From NCBI GenBank assembly GCA_003427395.1, contig BFEA01000716.1, positions 247,108-280,768 on the forward strand: a stretch of DNA of 33,661 nucleotides. Reading direction: 5' to 3'. Source of the stretch: Chara braunii. Lineage: Eukaryota > Streptophyta > Charophyceae > Charales > Characeae. Made by a program: the position numbers and the translations under genes. The notes under the pieces were generated by a model, which was given only the letters and a program-made list of their open reading frames with translations, did not search any database and was not told the origin of the DNA. The stretch's first letter is position 1. Every line of letters begins with the position of its first letter. Below are positions 19,728 to 29,142 of this stretch, piece by piece.

Positions 19728-21029
19728 TTAATCCTGCATAGGGTGGTCGGGCTTGTGCTGAGGTCGATGGTCGAAAGCGAGTGCTGTCCTGAGCTCATCT
19801 ATCTCATTGATGGCCTGCTCACAGGTGACGAAAGTAATACCTTCCTTCCCGCACAGTATCTGCAAGCCGTTCTTCTTGAGCCTCTTCAAGTACTTATTTG
19901 TCTCTTTGAGGAAATCGGCTCTCTCCGTTGCGGCGGCTTTACTAGCGAGACGTTCAGAGGTGCACTTCGGAGGAGATGGTCTAAGAGAGAGGTCATCAAG
20001 CCCCTCCTCTTGTTGTCCGCGCCGATCGTGATCCTCGTCATCCGTGGCTTCGTTCATTCTCTTGGAGAGGTTTGAGCGAGGGGTCATGCCCTGCCTGACC
20101 AGCCTTGAGACAACTTTCTCAAATCGATCCTTGAGTGCTTGAACCTCCATATCTGCAATACGTTTGCCCTCCTTCACCGAATTGTATGCTTTAAGAAGCC
20201 TCTGGAAGTCATCAGAAGTCGGGGTGCCAACTCCTATGACTCTAGCCTTTCCTCTTGCTGGGGCTTCGGGGGGACTCGTGATGCACACCCCAGCCGCCTA
20301 CCTCTTGAACGCATTGCCTGTCTGTTTTACGGATCTTGTCAATTCATCCATATGTTTCTTGATATTTTCGTGCTCGCGCTGAAGTTGCTCAACTTGTTTC
20401 TCCAATCGCTCCTTTTCTAGATCTGGTCCCTGTCTCACCCTGAGGTTCTGTTCTCTGCAACGATTGTCTGCAAGCGTAGGTCTGGACTGCTCTGCTTTCC
20501 CCAAGAAAAGTTCGCAAGCATCGTTGATCTTCGTGCCCACGATGTAGCTGATTCTTTCCTCAAACTCTTGTCGCTCCTTTAACTTCCTTGTAGCTTTCTC
20601 TTCCGCCTCTCTCACCTTCCTTCGTTCTTCTTCTTTTTTGATCAGCCTCTCCTTCTCTCGGATCGCCTCTTGTCTCGCCTCGAGCTCGGAGGCCATAAAC
20701 TCGTATACACGATCAAGCTTCTCCTGATTCATCTTCCACAGAGGCTGGCGGGCGAGAACCATTTGCCCAGAGACCAAAGAGGAGTTAGGGTTATGATTAG
20801 GAGCATTTTGATGTGAGACAGGGGTTGGTGGTGGTGGAAGCGCAAGCAGAGGGGGTGGAGCGGGAGAGCCAAGAGAGGGAGGTAGTGGGAGAGTGGGATT
20901 GTTGGCTGCTTGTAGTGGTGGAAACATTGGCGGGCGGGGACGCCGGGAAAAGGAAGGCTGACAGTAGGGGCAATCTTTGACGAAATGTCCTGGCATATTA
21001 CAATTATAACACACACGTGAGAAAGCCAT
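19728..21029 (-). pseudogene. PLE N-terminal region: CCHC zinc knuckle plus coiled coil
   Basis: It starts at ATG 21029 (MAFSRVCYNCNMPGHF) with C-x2-C-x4-H-x4-C, a canonical retroviral-type zinc knuckle. A Pro-rich stretch and a long Glu/Lys/Arg coiled coil (EARQEAIREKERLIKKEEER and onward) follow. TAG at 20298 interrupts, then the same frame continues with charged helical sequence to TAA 19728. This looks like a gag-like RNA-binding module. It lies in frame with the GIY-YIG domain 200 codons later, so one polyprotein is likely, although a separate neighbouring gene fused by chance cannot be excluded. Confidence 0.7.
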
Positions 21030-21279
21030 CTCTCACGCAGGGAACGCCAATTCACGTCGAAGGTTGTGATAAAAGGGACCCAACGATAAAGAAGACACCT
21101 AACGGGGAAGACAAAAGGAAAAAATAGGATGAGGTAATACCAGAGAGATTATTATACGAAGTGAGCGATAAGTGAGTAGTTTTCTTATTTGTAAAGTAAT
21201 AATACATAACAGAGGTGTGCGGCAGAAATCATCAGTCATATGCATCAAACAACCAAAACTTGGAGTAGAGAACGTAGGG

Positions 21280-21280
<1 letters not shown>

Positions 21281-21328
<48 letters not shown>
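21281..21328. repeat. (GA)n microsatellite
   Basis: An uninterrupted GA run of about 46 bases. Confidence 0.95.
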
Positions 21329-21329
<1 letters not shown>

Positions 21330-21461
21330 AAGGAGAGCGGAGTGTAGACGACAACAGCACAGCGAATAGTCTTGAAGCCCGAGCGAAAAAATCTTCAGGA
21401 TAAAAATTTGAAGCACATCATATCGGTCCTATCTGCAAAACGGACTTGCTGGAAACATCAC

Positions 21462-21462
21462 T

Positions 21463-21553
<91 letters not shown>

Positions 21554-21567
21554 ATATATATATATAA
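21462..21567. repeat. (TA)n microsatellite
   Basis: A TA run of about 100 bases with three ATTTATA interruptions. Confidence 0.95.
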
Positions 21568-21644
21568 AGGAAAAGAAACATCACTTTATAAGACATACAC
21601 TCTAGGACTTTCCTTGATGTATGTGATAAAAATGGCAGGGTAAG

Positions 21645-22048
21645 GGCCTGGGCCGCCTGGCCACACCACTCTTGAAACGGGGAATTTTTTCAAGAGTTGT
21701 CAGACGTTCTCAAGAGTTGGGTTCTCAAGAGTTTTCAGCCCCTCGCCACACGATACTCTCGAAAGGGCAATGGTGTTGGACAATCGATGAAAAACGACAG
21801 TCGTACAACTTTGTTTTTGTCGAATGGCATCAGGATAACGGCCTGACAACTCTAAAAAATCGAAAGTCCCTCGAGGGTTCGGCTGAGGACGCTGGAAAAC
21901 GCACGAGTTGCAGGCTGGGGTTTTCCATCTTTCGAGAGCTGCTCTTGAAAGGGTTTCAAGAGCTGCTTTGACAGCCCTTGACTTCCCCAAGTTTCGAGAG
22001 GTTATGGTGCGATGCACCAACTCTTGAAAATGTGCTGTGGCGAGGCCC
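21645..22048 (+). mobile_element. GGGCCTCGCCACAC-type TIR element, copy 1 (404 bp)
   Basis: The left end GGCCACACCACTCTTGAAA and the right end CTCTTGAAAATGTGCTGTGG then CGAGGCCC are inverse complements with several mismatches. The interior is full of CTCTTGAAA/TTTCAAGAG and CTCTCGAAA/TTTCGAGAG motifs. Its body aligns with the copy at 22714-23569 and shows the empty site for the element nested in that copy. Confidence 0.7.
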
Positions 22049-22146
22049 AAAGAATGGGTGAAGAAGGTGTGTGTATTTGGGTGATAGTATGTTTGTTTGT
22101 TTCGGACTGCAGTTCGTGTTTTGCTTCTTGTTGAAGTTGTACATAT

Positions 22147-22689
22147 AGGGGCTCGCCACACCGCTGTCAAAATATTTAAAGAGCGATTTTCGGTAGTTCC
22201 TCCTCGACACACAGCCGGTCAAAAATCCGAGACGGGAGTCGAAAATCCGAGACGGGAATTCAAATAGATTCTCATGTTGTCAGGGAATTTCAAAGAGAAA
22301 GTGTATCGAGTTTCAACACCTCCTTTCGAAAGACGGTGCATCTCCAGCCTTCAACATATTAGAAATTATTATTATTATTATTATTATTCTTTTCTGAGGA
22401 GAAGTTGAGACATTAATTTTTCAACAGTCCAACGCCGAGCTATAATTGAGTTCTTCTCCGGAATTTGTGGAATGGGATCATAGAGGTCGGAATGGACTAA
22501 TGCTTGTCCTATACGCCACCGGCCCGGCCCGGTTGTCTCTTTTGTAAACTTGGAACTCACAATTCTACAGTGCTGTGTGGTGGCTGATTGGGAGGGAAGG
22601 GGGGGGGGGGGGGTTCGAAAGGGAAGCTGTCAATTTTTTCTCTGACAGCAGTCGAGATTTTGAGGTTTTCTACAGTGGTGCGGCGAGGG
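22147..22689. mobile_element. Possible related TIR element (543 bp)
   Basis: GGGGCTCGCCACACCGCTGT at 22149 and GTGGTGCGGCGAGGGG ending about 22690 are imperfect inverse complements of the same terminal type. The interior is unlike the other copies and contains ATT and poly-G runs. The pairing of these two ends is uncertain. Confidence 0.4.
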
Positions 22690-22935
22690 GTGCAGCGAGG
22701 GCCATCCATCATAGGGCCTCGCCACACCGCTCTTGAAACGGGGAAATATGTCAAGAGCTGTCAGAAGTTCTTAAGAGTTGTGTTTTCAAGAGTTTTCGGC
22801 CCCTCGCCACACAACACTCTCGAAAGGGCCATGCCCTTGGACACAGGATGAAAAACGGCAGTCATACAGCTTTGTTTTTTTGCATGGCGTCAGGATACTG
22901 GCGTGACAACTCTTGAAAATCAATACCCCGTCAAG

Positions 22936-23371
22936 TGGCCTCGCTGCACTACTCTAGACTCTCGAAATATTTCGAGAGTTCTACTAGCATTGGCAGAGAG
23001 GCGAGACTCTCGAAATATCCGCCTTCACTGCACTTACTCTATAACCTATTACACTAGGTGAACTCTCCAAACCCTGGCCGTCGTCCTACTCGACAGAAGA
23101 GCTGCACCACTGCGCTACGGGACAAAGTCTGGCCGCCAGGACAGGAGGTCCACTCTCGAAAAACGAGCCTGTCGGCGGGCAACTCCCGAGGACACTTGCA
23201 AAACTATTTCGTTTTTGCAGGCGGGGGACTCTCGACGTTTCGAAAGTTGCATTATAGAGTGCCTTTTGACAGCTCTCGATCGGGTTTCGAGAGCTTGCCG
23301 ATCGAGAGTAAGTGCAGCGACGACCCACTCTCAAAAAATCAAGAGTCTACTAGAGTAATGTAGAGAGGCCC
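22936..23371 (+). mobile_element. TIR element nested inside copy 2 (436 bp)
   Basis: The left end GGCCTCGCTGCACTACTCTA and the right end TAGAGTAATGTAGAGAGGCC are imperfect inverse complements. AAG flanks both sides (22933-22935 and 23372-23374). Removing this segment and one AAG restores ...AAGGGTTCGGCCAAGGACG, which aligns with CGAGGGTTCGGCTGAGGACG in copy 1. The insertion is therefore demonstrated by its empty-site paralogue. Confidence 0.75.
23018..23325 (+). mobile_element. Third-level nested TIR element (~308 bp)
   Basis: CACTGCACTTACTCT (to 23040) and AGAGTAAGTGCAGCGACG (from 23305) are inverse complements of the same terminal type (CTGCACT-ACTCT). They lie inside the inverted arms of the 436-bp element. 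The exact limits and target duplication are not certain. Confidence 0.55.
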
Positions 23372-23630
23372 AAGGGTTCGGCCAAGGACGCTTGAAATCG
23401 CACAAGTAGCAGGCAGGCAGGGGTTTCCAATCTTTCGAGACCTGCTCTTGAAAGGGTTTCAAGAGGATGCCACTCTGACAGCTCTTGACTGCCCTAACTT
23501 TCAAGAGAGGTTGTGTGGCGATGCAGCAACTCTTGAAAAAGAGTTTTCAAGAGTGGTGTGGCAAGGCCCATAGTCTGTGTTTTGCCGACAGGTGACAGGG
23601 TGTTTTTTTTTTTTTTTTTTTTTTTTTTTA

Positions 23631-23661
23631 NNNNNNNNNNNNNNNNNNNNNNNNNNNNNNN
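23631..23661. other. Assembly gap (31 N)
   Basis: The Ns are flanked on both sides by GACAGGGTG plus a long T-run, so the gap probably joins overlapping contig ends. Confidence 0.95.
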
Positions 23662-24117
23662 CTTGTGTATGTTCATGACAGGGTGTTTTTTTTTTTTTTT
23701 TTTTTTTTTTTTAAGTTGTATTTCACACATTGGGACCAGTGCCGAAGGCTTACATCAATCACGTGATGAGTAGCTCAATCCCAGAGGTCCCTCGCTCTGG
23801 AGCCCGCTCTCCAAGCCTATTCACACCTCTGCAGAAAACCCAAGAATTCGACAACAAAGAGGAGTTGAAAGACAAAAAAAAAAACAAAGACCACTCCTTC
23901 ACTATCTACTTCGTACTACTCCCTCCCTATAGGATTCCTAATAGTTTTGCTCGGGGGGGGTTTGTTTAAATATAGGGCCTGGTGGACAATGGTATGTTGT
24001 GCGCCTTTCATTTCCATGGGAGGGGGATGCCGAACCCCTCTCTTGGGCCACTGTATTACAACCGCAACCGTGGTATGAACCTGGTCGGAGTGCCCGAATC
24101 ATGCCCGCAAGGTTGCA

Positions 24118-24148
<31 letters not shown>

Positions 24149-24212
24149 CAGCAGTTTCTCCTGCATGCGTTTTACTGCAATTACATCCAGATGAGTCAAC
24201 GAGTCAAAAGGT

Positions 24213-24951
24213 TCATAGTACTGTCAGTATGCCCTTAGAGCTTTCCTGGAATAGGGTCTCGTTAGACCCGGCTGCGACTCCATTGCGTGTGGGGCAGGTA
24301 CTTCTCAATCGATCGGTGGACGGTGCAGTCGATCCATGCTGTCGGGCTACTGCCGAGGGGCCGACACCGCCAGTAACGGACGCACCGCCACGAAGTGTGG
24401 ACTGCTCTGTATGCTGACTTCCAGCATGTTGAACGCCACGTGGCGAGGGATCCGCGTCGATGATGAACGTACGACTCGCCTCCCTAATGCCGCCAGAACA
24501 CAACCCGAACCTGAGATCAACTCCGCCGTCGTCGTCATCTCCCAAGCTTTGGTGCAGGTGCGAGCAGGCGGGTCGGCTAGCAACGAAGGCGGTTGGCATG
24601 AGGCAACATTGGAAGTTCTTCCGTCTCCGGCTCCTCGTCCGACTGGGGAAGTGGTGTCTCCCAAGACTCCAGATCCCTGTACAAAGATGGGTCGTACCTT
24701 CGTGGAGGCTCCGCGGTCGTAGGTCGTCTTCCGCCCTGACCTGCACCAACACTTGCGCGTGCATGCATGCCCGCCATCGGATGTTCCTCTGCCGCCCGTT
24801 TCGTCGACGCCCGCCTCTTGCGATGTTGTTTCCACGGCCACCACGACAAACACACGTGGAGGCAGACGACAATCAAGAACACGACGACAGCGAGTACCAG
24901 CAGAGGCAATCTCCTCTGCACGTCGGCCATGAGATTCACCTCGGGAGCCAC
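24213..24951 (-). pseudogene. Possible membrane-anchored protein fragment, function unknown
   Basis: The minus-strand frame 24930-24577 starts MADVQRRLPLL, has a hydrophobic segment of about 22 residues (VLAVVVFLIVVCLHVCLSWW) and a basic patch after it (KQHRKRRASTKR). It then gives a protein-like acidic stretch (YDPSLYRDLESWETPLPQSD) and stops at 24577. A second frame (to 24213) continues with GDDDDGGVDLRFGL and SNETLFQESSKGILTVL, as if one frameshift had split a longer protein. This could be the N-terminal part of a transposon-encoded DNA-binding protein. I recognise no domain. High GC makes all frames open, which weakens the call. Confidence 0.35.
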
Positions 24952-25440
24952 CCTCGCACGCGACTACTGCAGACGACTGTTCGGACATGCCGGGGGACAG
25001 AGCCGCTCAACCTTCATATGCCAACAACCAGCAACGAAGACGACAAAGGCGCCTGCCTGCGATTCAAAAAACCGACCGTTGCCCCCCTCGCACCACCCGA
25101 AGCGCCTCCGTATGTCGTCCCACGCACGTCGTCGTCTTCCTCCGCTACCCGCAACCGAGTCAACGGTCCACTACGGACGTCACCCCGCTCACGTTCGCCC
25201 CCCCCCGTGCTCCACCGCGTCGGCCAACGGCTACCGTTGGCGGCCTTTGCCGGCCTCGGCCCGCGGAAAACCTCCGATGTTCGACCACCCACCAGACGGA
25301 CCGCCCCTGGACCAGCAACTCCGTGTCGACGGTGCCATGCACACGACGCTTGTCCTAACGCCGTTTTCACATTTTTTATCTCAAAATTGGATTTACGATT
25401 GCGTGCAACGAAGACGTAATCCTAAAAACAGGCACTTTTA
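24952..25440. other. GC-rich block without a clear gene
   Basis: Several overlapping frames are open on both strands because of high GC and Arg/Pro-rich codons. None shows a domain. The GC-rich character ends sharply near 25400. Confidence 0.4.
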
Positions 25441-25900
25441 GGAGTGTCTAATGAGACCCATAGCACAGAAATAAATGTGACTGTCATGAACAGATCACAA
25501 TAGGGGTGATATGACAAGCCCCTCTGAGTGGTAACGTTTTTTTTTTTTTCTGTCTGTCCTCCCCCTGATTTTTTGTCTGTTTTCCTCTTGTTGTCTGTCC
25601 TCCCCCTGATTTTCTCAAAGTATTTCTGCTTAGTACACATACACACACACAATCAGTTTTATGTTTGTCTGTCTTCCTTTTGCTGTCTGTCTTCCTCTTG
25701 CTGTCTGTCCTCCCCCTGGTTTTCTCAAAGTATTTCTGCTTAGTACTTACCAAACCTAGCACCCTTAAGTAGTGCCAAACAGTCGTTGGTTCCTGTTTTG
25801 GAGTGCCTACTCAGCCCTACTGCACTCTTAGGGGGGCTGCTTAGTTCGAGATGTCTATGTTACCTGTGGGTGATGACGGATGATCGTCGGAGTGACTCCC

Positions 25901-25953
25901 TGGCTCAGTGGGTGGTGGGAACCAACAGTCTGCGACTCTACGGGGTTCAATCG
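25901..25953 (+). promoter_or_regulatory. tRNA-like Pol III promoter (A and B boxes)
   Basis: A box TGGCTCAGTGG at 25901-25911 fits TRGYNNARNGG. The B box GGTTCAATCG at 25944-25953 differs from the consensus at the last base. Confidence 0.6.
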
Positions 25954-26513
25954 TGATGTGAGTAGGTCATGTGCTGCTTTGCTCCGTGTTGGATGTGTGG
26001 ACTGCCTCGTTTGCGCTCTGTTGCTACCTTGCTGCCTGTCCCGCTTGCTTCGCATATGGTTTTTTGCAGATTGATGTGTTCTCTGTTTGGTCTGGCTGTG
26101 TTTTTGGTGTTGCGTTTGTGCTTCGCTGCTCTACTGCCTTGCCGCTCATCCGCTGGTCGTGCCTTCCATATTCTTTGCTTGCACGCCTTGTAGTTCACTT
26201 GCCTTGTAGGTGCTGCCTTGTGCTCAACTGCATGGGTGTTGTGCTTCTCGACCGCCTTTCTTTGCCATCCCCTGCTATGTGGTTGCCTTGTTGGTGTTGC
26301 CTTGCTTCACGACCAGGTTGTTGCAGTGCTTGTCCTGCACGCGGTGTCGTTCCTTGCAGTCGTTTTTGGTGTTGTGCACCCGTGTTGCCTCTACTATGTT
26401 GCCAGATGCTCCACAGGGTTGTTGCCCGCTGCTGTGTTCTGTTTGGGGGACAGTTTGCCTTCAACAAGGATCAAAGGGTTCATGCCCCAAACCATCCAAT
26501 ACGAAAACTCTGC

Positions 26514-26569
26514 AGATTGTCGAGGGTTCAGCCTCCTGACGAGTCGGTGCAACTCCGACGAAACAGTCT
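26514..26569 (+). ncRNA. Type III hammerhead ribozyme, copy 1
   Basis: Self-cleaving RNA. Stem III is AGATTGT (26514-26520) with ACAGTCT (26563-26569), seven pairs including one G-U. The cleavage-site C is 26521, preceded by GU, giving GUC. Stem I is GAGG/CCTC (26522-26525, 26532-26535). Core CTGACGA is 26536-26542. Stem II is GTCGG/CCGAC (26543-26547, 26555-26559) with a seven-base loop, then GAAA at 26560-26563. All invariant core nucleotides (CUGANGA, GAAA, UH) are present. Cleavage is predicted between 26521 and 26522. Confidence 0.88.
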
Positions 26570-26613
26570 TTCATCATCCGTGTTTTGTTTTGTTTTTTTT
26601 TTTTTTTTTTTTT

Positions 26614-27093
26614 AAACATCCTTGATGGGGAATAGAGGGAATGCTGATAAGAGCAGACACCCCCTCTATTATCCTGCTTGATAGATGATACCGTTCCATT
26701 GGTGGGGATCTGCACCTGCTGGAAAACGTGTCCGGCGTCCCTTTACATCATAATTACTTGAAGCGACAAGGCTCGTGCTGGGAACCGGGCCTAGTGTCCC
26801 TTCTGAACAGATATAAGTAGATATGAGACCAGCAATAAAGAAGATAAGAGGGATTTGTCTCCTGTTTCTCTTCACCCTGAACGAGCGCCAGATATGCGTG
26901 ACCATCTAGCACTTCCAGCTTTCCAATCCTCTGAGACTTTCTCCTATGAGAAGCAAGGTCAGTGACCTTTCTGAACTGAAAATTTTGTCTCACAGCCTGA
27001 GTCCTATTCCACAGAGACTTAACATTCCATCCTACTAACTTGAGAATCTGATACGGAGCGTAGCCAGAGAGGGTAAAGGGGTAGTCCATGATT
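26614..27093. other. No clear gene
   Basis: A minus-strand frame at 27113-26754 overlaps the LINE remnant and contains LVGWNVKSLWNRTQ, superficially like an APE endonuclease start. It lacks further motifs, so no gene is called. Confidence 0.4.
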
Positions 27094-27870
27094 TCAGACA
27101 CCATCTTGCGCATACCATGAGATTGGAACCAGTGGCATACCGAAGGGGGGGAAGGGATCTGGAAAATTTAAAGGTGGACTCATTGGAATACTGGAATCAA
27201 GGTTACTCCAGTCATTAAAGGTTAGACGATAATTCCATGACTCTTTTCTTGACCCATCTTCCTGCCTTCTTTCCCATTCGACCCTTTCCACCTTCCCTCC
27301 TTGTTCCCCGCCAAGCCAGTCTTGATTGAATGTTTGAATGTGTTGTTTGATGTCTTTTTTCAAAGAAACAAAATTTAACTTTTCTTTCACAGTTTCCCAT
27401 CTAGTTGTGATTTCAACCTGGATTTGTTGTTTGATGGTGTTTGTATATTCAGGACCATCAAGCCGAGCACCTTCTATCTCATAGGTGCACCTGCAAACCC
27501 AAAGTGACCAGATCACCGCTCTTCTAGCAATTTTAAATAAATTAAGTGTGAAGGTATCCGACTGTGACGGATTCCAATTTTCAAGTAATAAGGCTCTCCA
27601 ATTCCATGGCCAAGGGAGAGATGTTCCGATATGGTTCCAAATTTTATCCCACCAGCGCCATAGCCACACCGAGCCTGGGAATTGCAGGAATAGTTTCTGG
27701 GATAAGCTTGGAGGGAAAGGCAGATTTACAAAACTTGCACCAGGGGGCTGCTTTTCCTTTTTGCTCTAGTGACGTTCTATCAATAAGCCAGTGATTAGTG
27801 GGTAAACATCTATGAGTTATTTGCCATTGAAGAGAAGCAATTTTGGCCGGTTTTGCATTCGTGTTTGTTT
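27094..27870 (-). pseudogene. LINE ORF2 C-terminal remnant (zf-RVT), second element
   Basis: Minus-strand frames give PAKIASLQWQITHRCLPTNH, then WLIDRTSLEQKGKAAPWCKF with CKFCKSAF (C-x2-C) and SKLIPETIPAI. After a frameshift near 27660 come LPWPWNWRALLLENWNPSQ and ARRAVIWSLWVCRCTYEIEG, the usual sequence of the zf-RVT domain and the end of a plant LINE ORF2. The His/Cys half of the zinc site is not preserved clearly. It is unrelated in detail to the copy at 6.5 kb, so it represents a different LINE lineage. It lies between the two hammerhead repeats. Confidence 0.75.
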
Positions 27871-28399
27871 AATTTGTTTTTTCTCAGTTTTTCCAAACTT
27901 AGTATCGCTACTTCGTGCCTTTTTTCACTTGTTGCTTTGTGTTGGTTGCCTGCCCACCCTCCTTCCTCATATTCTCCACCCTTTATGACTTGCAACCTCT
28001 TCTTGTCTTGTGCCTTGTTACCTTTGGCGTCATTCACCTCACCATGTGTTGCCTTAATGGCCTTTGCATCGTGATATTCCATTGGCATCTTAGTCGGGCG
28101 CACGAGGACACCTCACCTTCTAACGAGCCTTGACGGGAGCAAGCACTAAAAAACGTGTGAAGGGATGTGTCATCCCTCCTCTATTGGTCACTACACCAAC
28201 CTTGATGGTTATGCCATCGTCGGTCCCCGCTCTTCCTCTCCCCTCCTCCATCTTCTCTTCTATTGGCCTTTGGACTTGCCCGTGGGTATTGATGGTATGT
28301 GGCATGGGACAGACCAACGAATAGGGGAACACGGTCCAACATTAGCTGAGTGAATCAATCACGAGGTTCCTGTATATCGGGTTGCTTTGTTATATTACG

Positions 28400-28402
<3 letters not shown>
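27871..28402. other. T/C-rich sequence without a gene
   Basis: Composition resembles the T/G-rich body of the hammerhead repeats (many CCTTGT and TTGTCTTG words), but no alignable copy was seen. Confidence 0.4.

Positions 28403-28458
<56 letters not shown>
28403..28458. repeat. (CA)n microsatellite
   Basis: A CA run of about 56 bases at the start of the second hammerhead repeat. A related CA-rich run at 29553-29612 could mark the start of a further truncated copy. Confidence 0.95.
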
Positions 28459-28465
<7 letters not shown>

Positions 28466-28702
28466 AGTTGTATGTTTGTATGTTTGTATGTTTGTATGTT
28501 TGTCTGCTTCCCTGTTGTTGTCTGTCTTCCCCCTGATCTTTTTCTAAGTGTTTTTGCTTACCCAAACGGAGCACCCTTAAGTAGTGCCAAACAGTTGGTG
28601 GTTCCTCGTTTGGAGTGCCTACTGCACTCTTTTGGGGGCCACTCAGTTCGGAATGTCTGTTTTGCCTATTGGTGATGATGGATGCTCGTCGGAGTGGCTC
28701 CC

Positions 28703-28747
28703 TGGCTCAGTGGGTGGTGGGAATCAACAGTCTGCAGGGTTCAATCC
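28703..28747 (+). promoter_or_regulatory. tRNA-like Pol III promoter (A and B boxes), intact
   Basis: A box TGGCTCAGTGG (28703-28713) and a perfect B box GGTTCAATCC (28738-28747), with 24 bases between them. Confidence 0.7.
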
Positions 28748-29142
28748 TGATGTGAGTAGGTCATGCGCTGCTTTGCTCCATGTTGGATGTGTGGACTGCC
28801 TCGTCTACGCACCACCACCGCCTTGCTGCCTGTTCGCTTTGCTTTGCATGTGGTTCTCTGCAAGTTGTTGTGTTCACTGTGTGGTGTGGTTGTGTTGTTG
28901 GTGTTGCTTTGCGCTTCGCTGCCTTGCCGCCCATCCACTGGCCGTGCCTTTCGTGTTTCCGTGATGTGTGCCATGTCTTTCCTTGCAGTCGTTTCTGGCA
29001 TTGTGCAGTCGTGTTGCCTCTACGATGCTGCCTGGTGCTCCACAGGGGCGCCGCCTGCTGATATGTTCCGCTTGGGGACATTCTGCCTTCAACAAGGGTC
29101 AAAGGGTTCATGACCAAAACAAACTAATATGGTGATTCCCGC

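Larger units (their letters stand above)
16249..21029 (-). mobile_element. Penelope-like retroelement with N-terminal GIY-YIG and CCHC knuckle, decayed
   Basis: In transcript order there is a CCHC zinc knuckle, a long charged coiled coil, an acidic stretch, a GIY-YIG endonuclease, a Cys/Arg-rich segment, a Ser/Pro-rich linker and a PLE-type RT. The endonuclease lies before the RT, opposite to classic Penelope. This order is known from the Chlamys/Naiad group of PLEs described in green algae and invertebrates. From 21029 to 17967 one frame is kept for 3 kb with only stop codons interrupting it. A frameshift near 17950 joins it to the RT frame. The element boundaries are not defined beyond the ORFs. 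Confidence 0.85.
22714..23569 (+). mobile_element. GGGCCTCGCCACAC-type TIR element, copy 2 (856 bp with nested insertion)
   Basis: The 25-bp terminal repeats (22714-22738 and 23545-23569) match at 23 of 25 positions. ATA directly precedes the left end (22711-22713) and directly follows the right end (23570-23572), a plausible 3-bp target duplication. The inside is interrupted by another TIR element at 22936-23371. No transposase is encoded. Confidence 0.8.
25637..26613 (+). mobile_element. Hammerhead-bearing dispersed repeat, copy 1
   Basis: This block starts with a CA-rich stretch and TGTCTGTC-type repeats, carries a tRNA-like A and B box, then about 550 bases of T/G-rich sequence, a complete hammerhead ribozyme fold and a T-run. 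It aligns in the same order with 28403-29215 (shared GCACCCTTAAGTAGTGCCAA, TGGATGTGTGGACTGCCTCG, TCAAAGGGTTCATG). It has no protein-coding capacity. The organisation recalls plant retrozymes, which are non-autonomous and move through ribozyme-processed circular RNA, except for the Pol III-type promoter. The 106-base internal duplication at about 25597-25748 is specific to this copy. Confidence 0.7.

Noticed and set aside
16249-21029. Alternative nuclear code with TAA/TAG as Gln
   Set aside because: The same element also has TGA stops and a frameshift, and it is a transposon. Decay is simpler. The idea is kept only as something to test.
21645-23569. CRISPR-like array of short repeats
   Set aside because: The short motifs occur in both orientations at irregular spacing inside TIR elements, and the genome is eukaryotic.
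24460-25419. 319-codon plus-strand frame
   Set aside because: Arg/Pro-rich with no domain. Several overlapping frames are equally open in this GC-rich block, and the minus strand gives a more protein-like sequence.
26754-27113. APE endonuclease start (GWNVKSLWNRTQ)
   Set aside because: No downstream Glu, GD(F/W)N or SDH motif follows, and its position after a LINE C-terminus is wrong.
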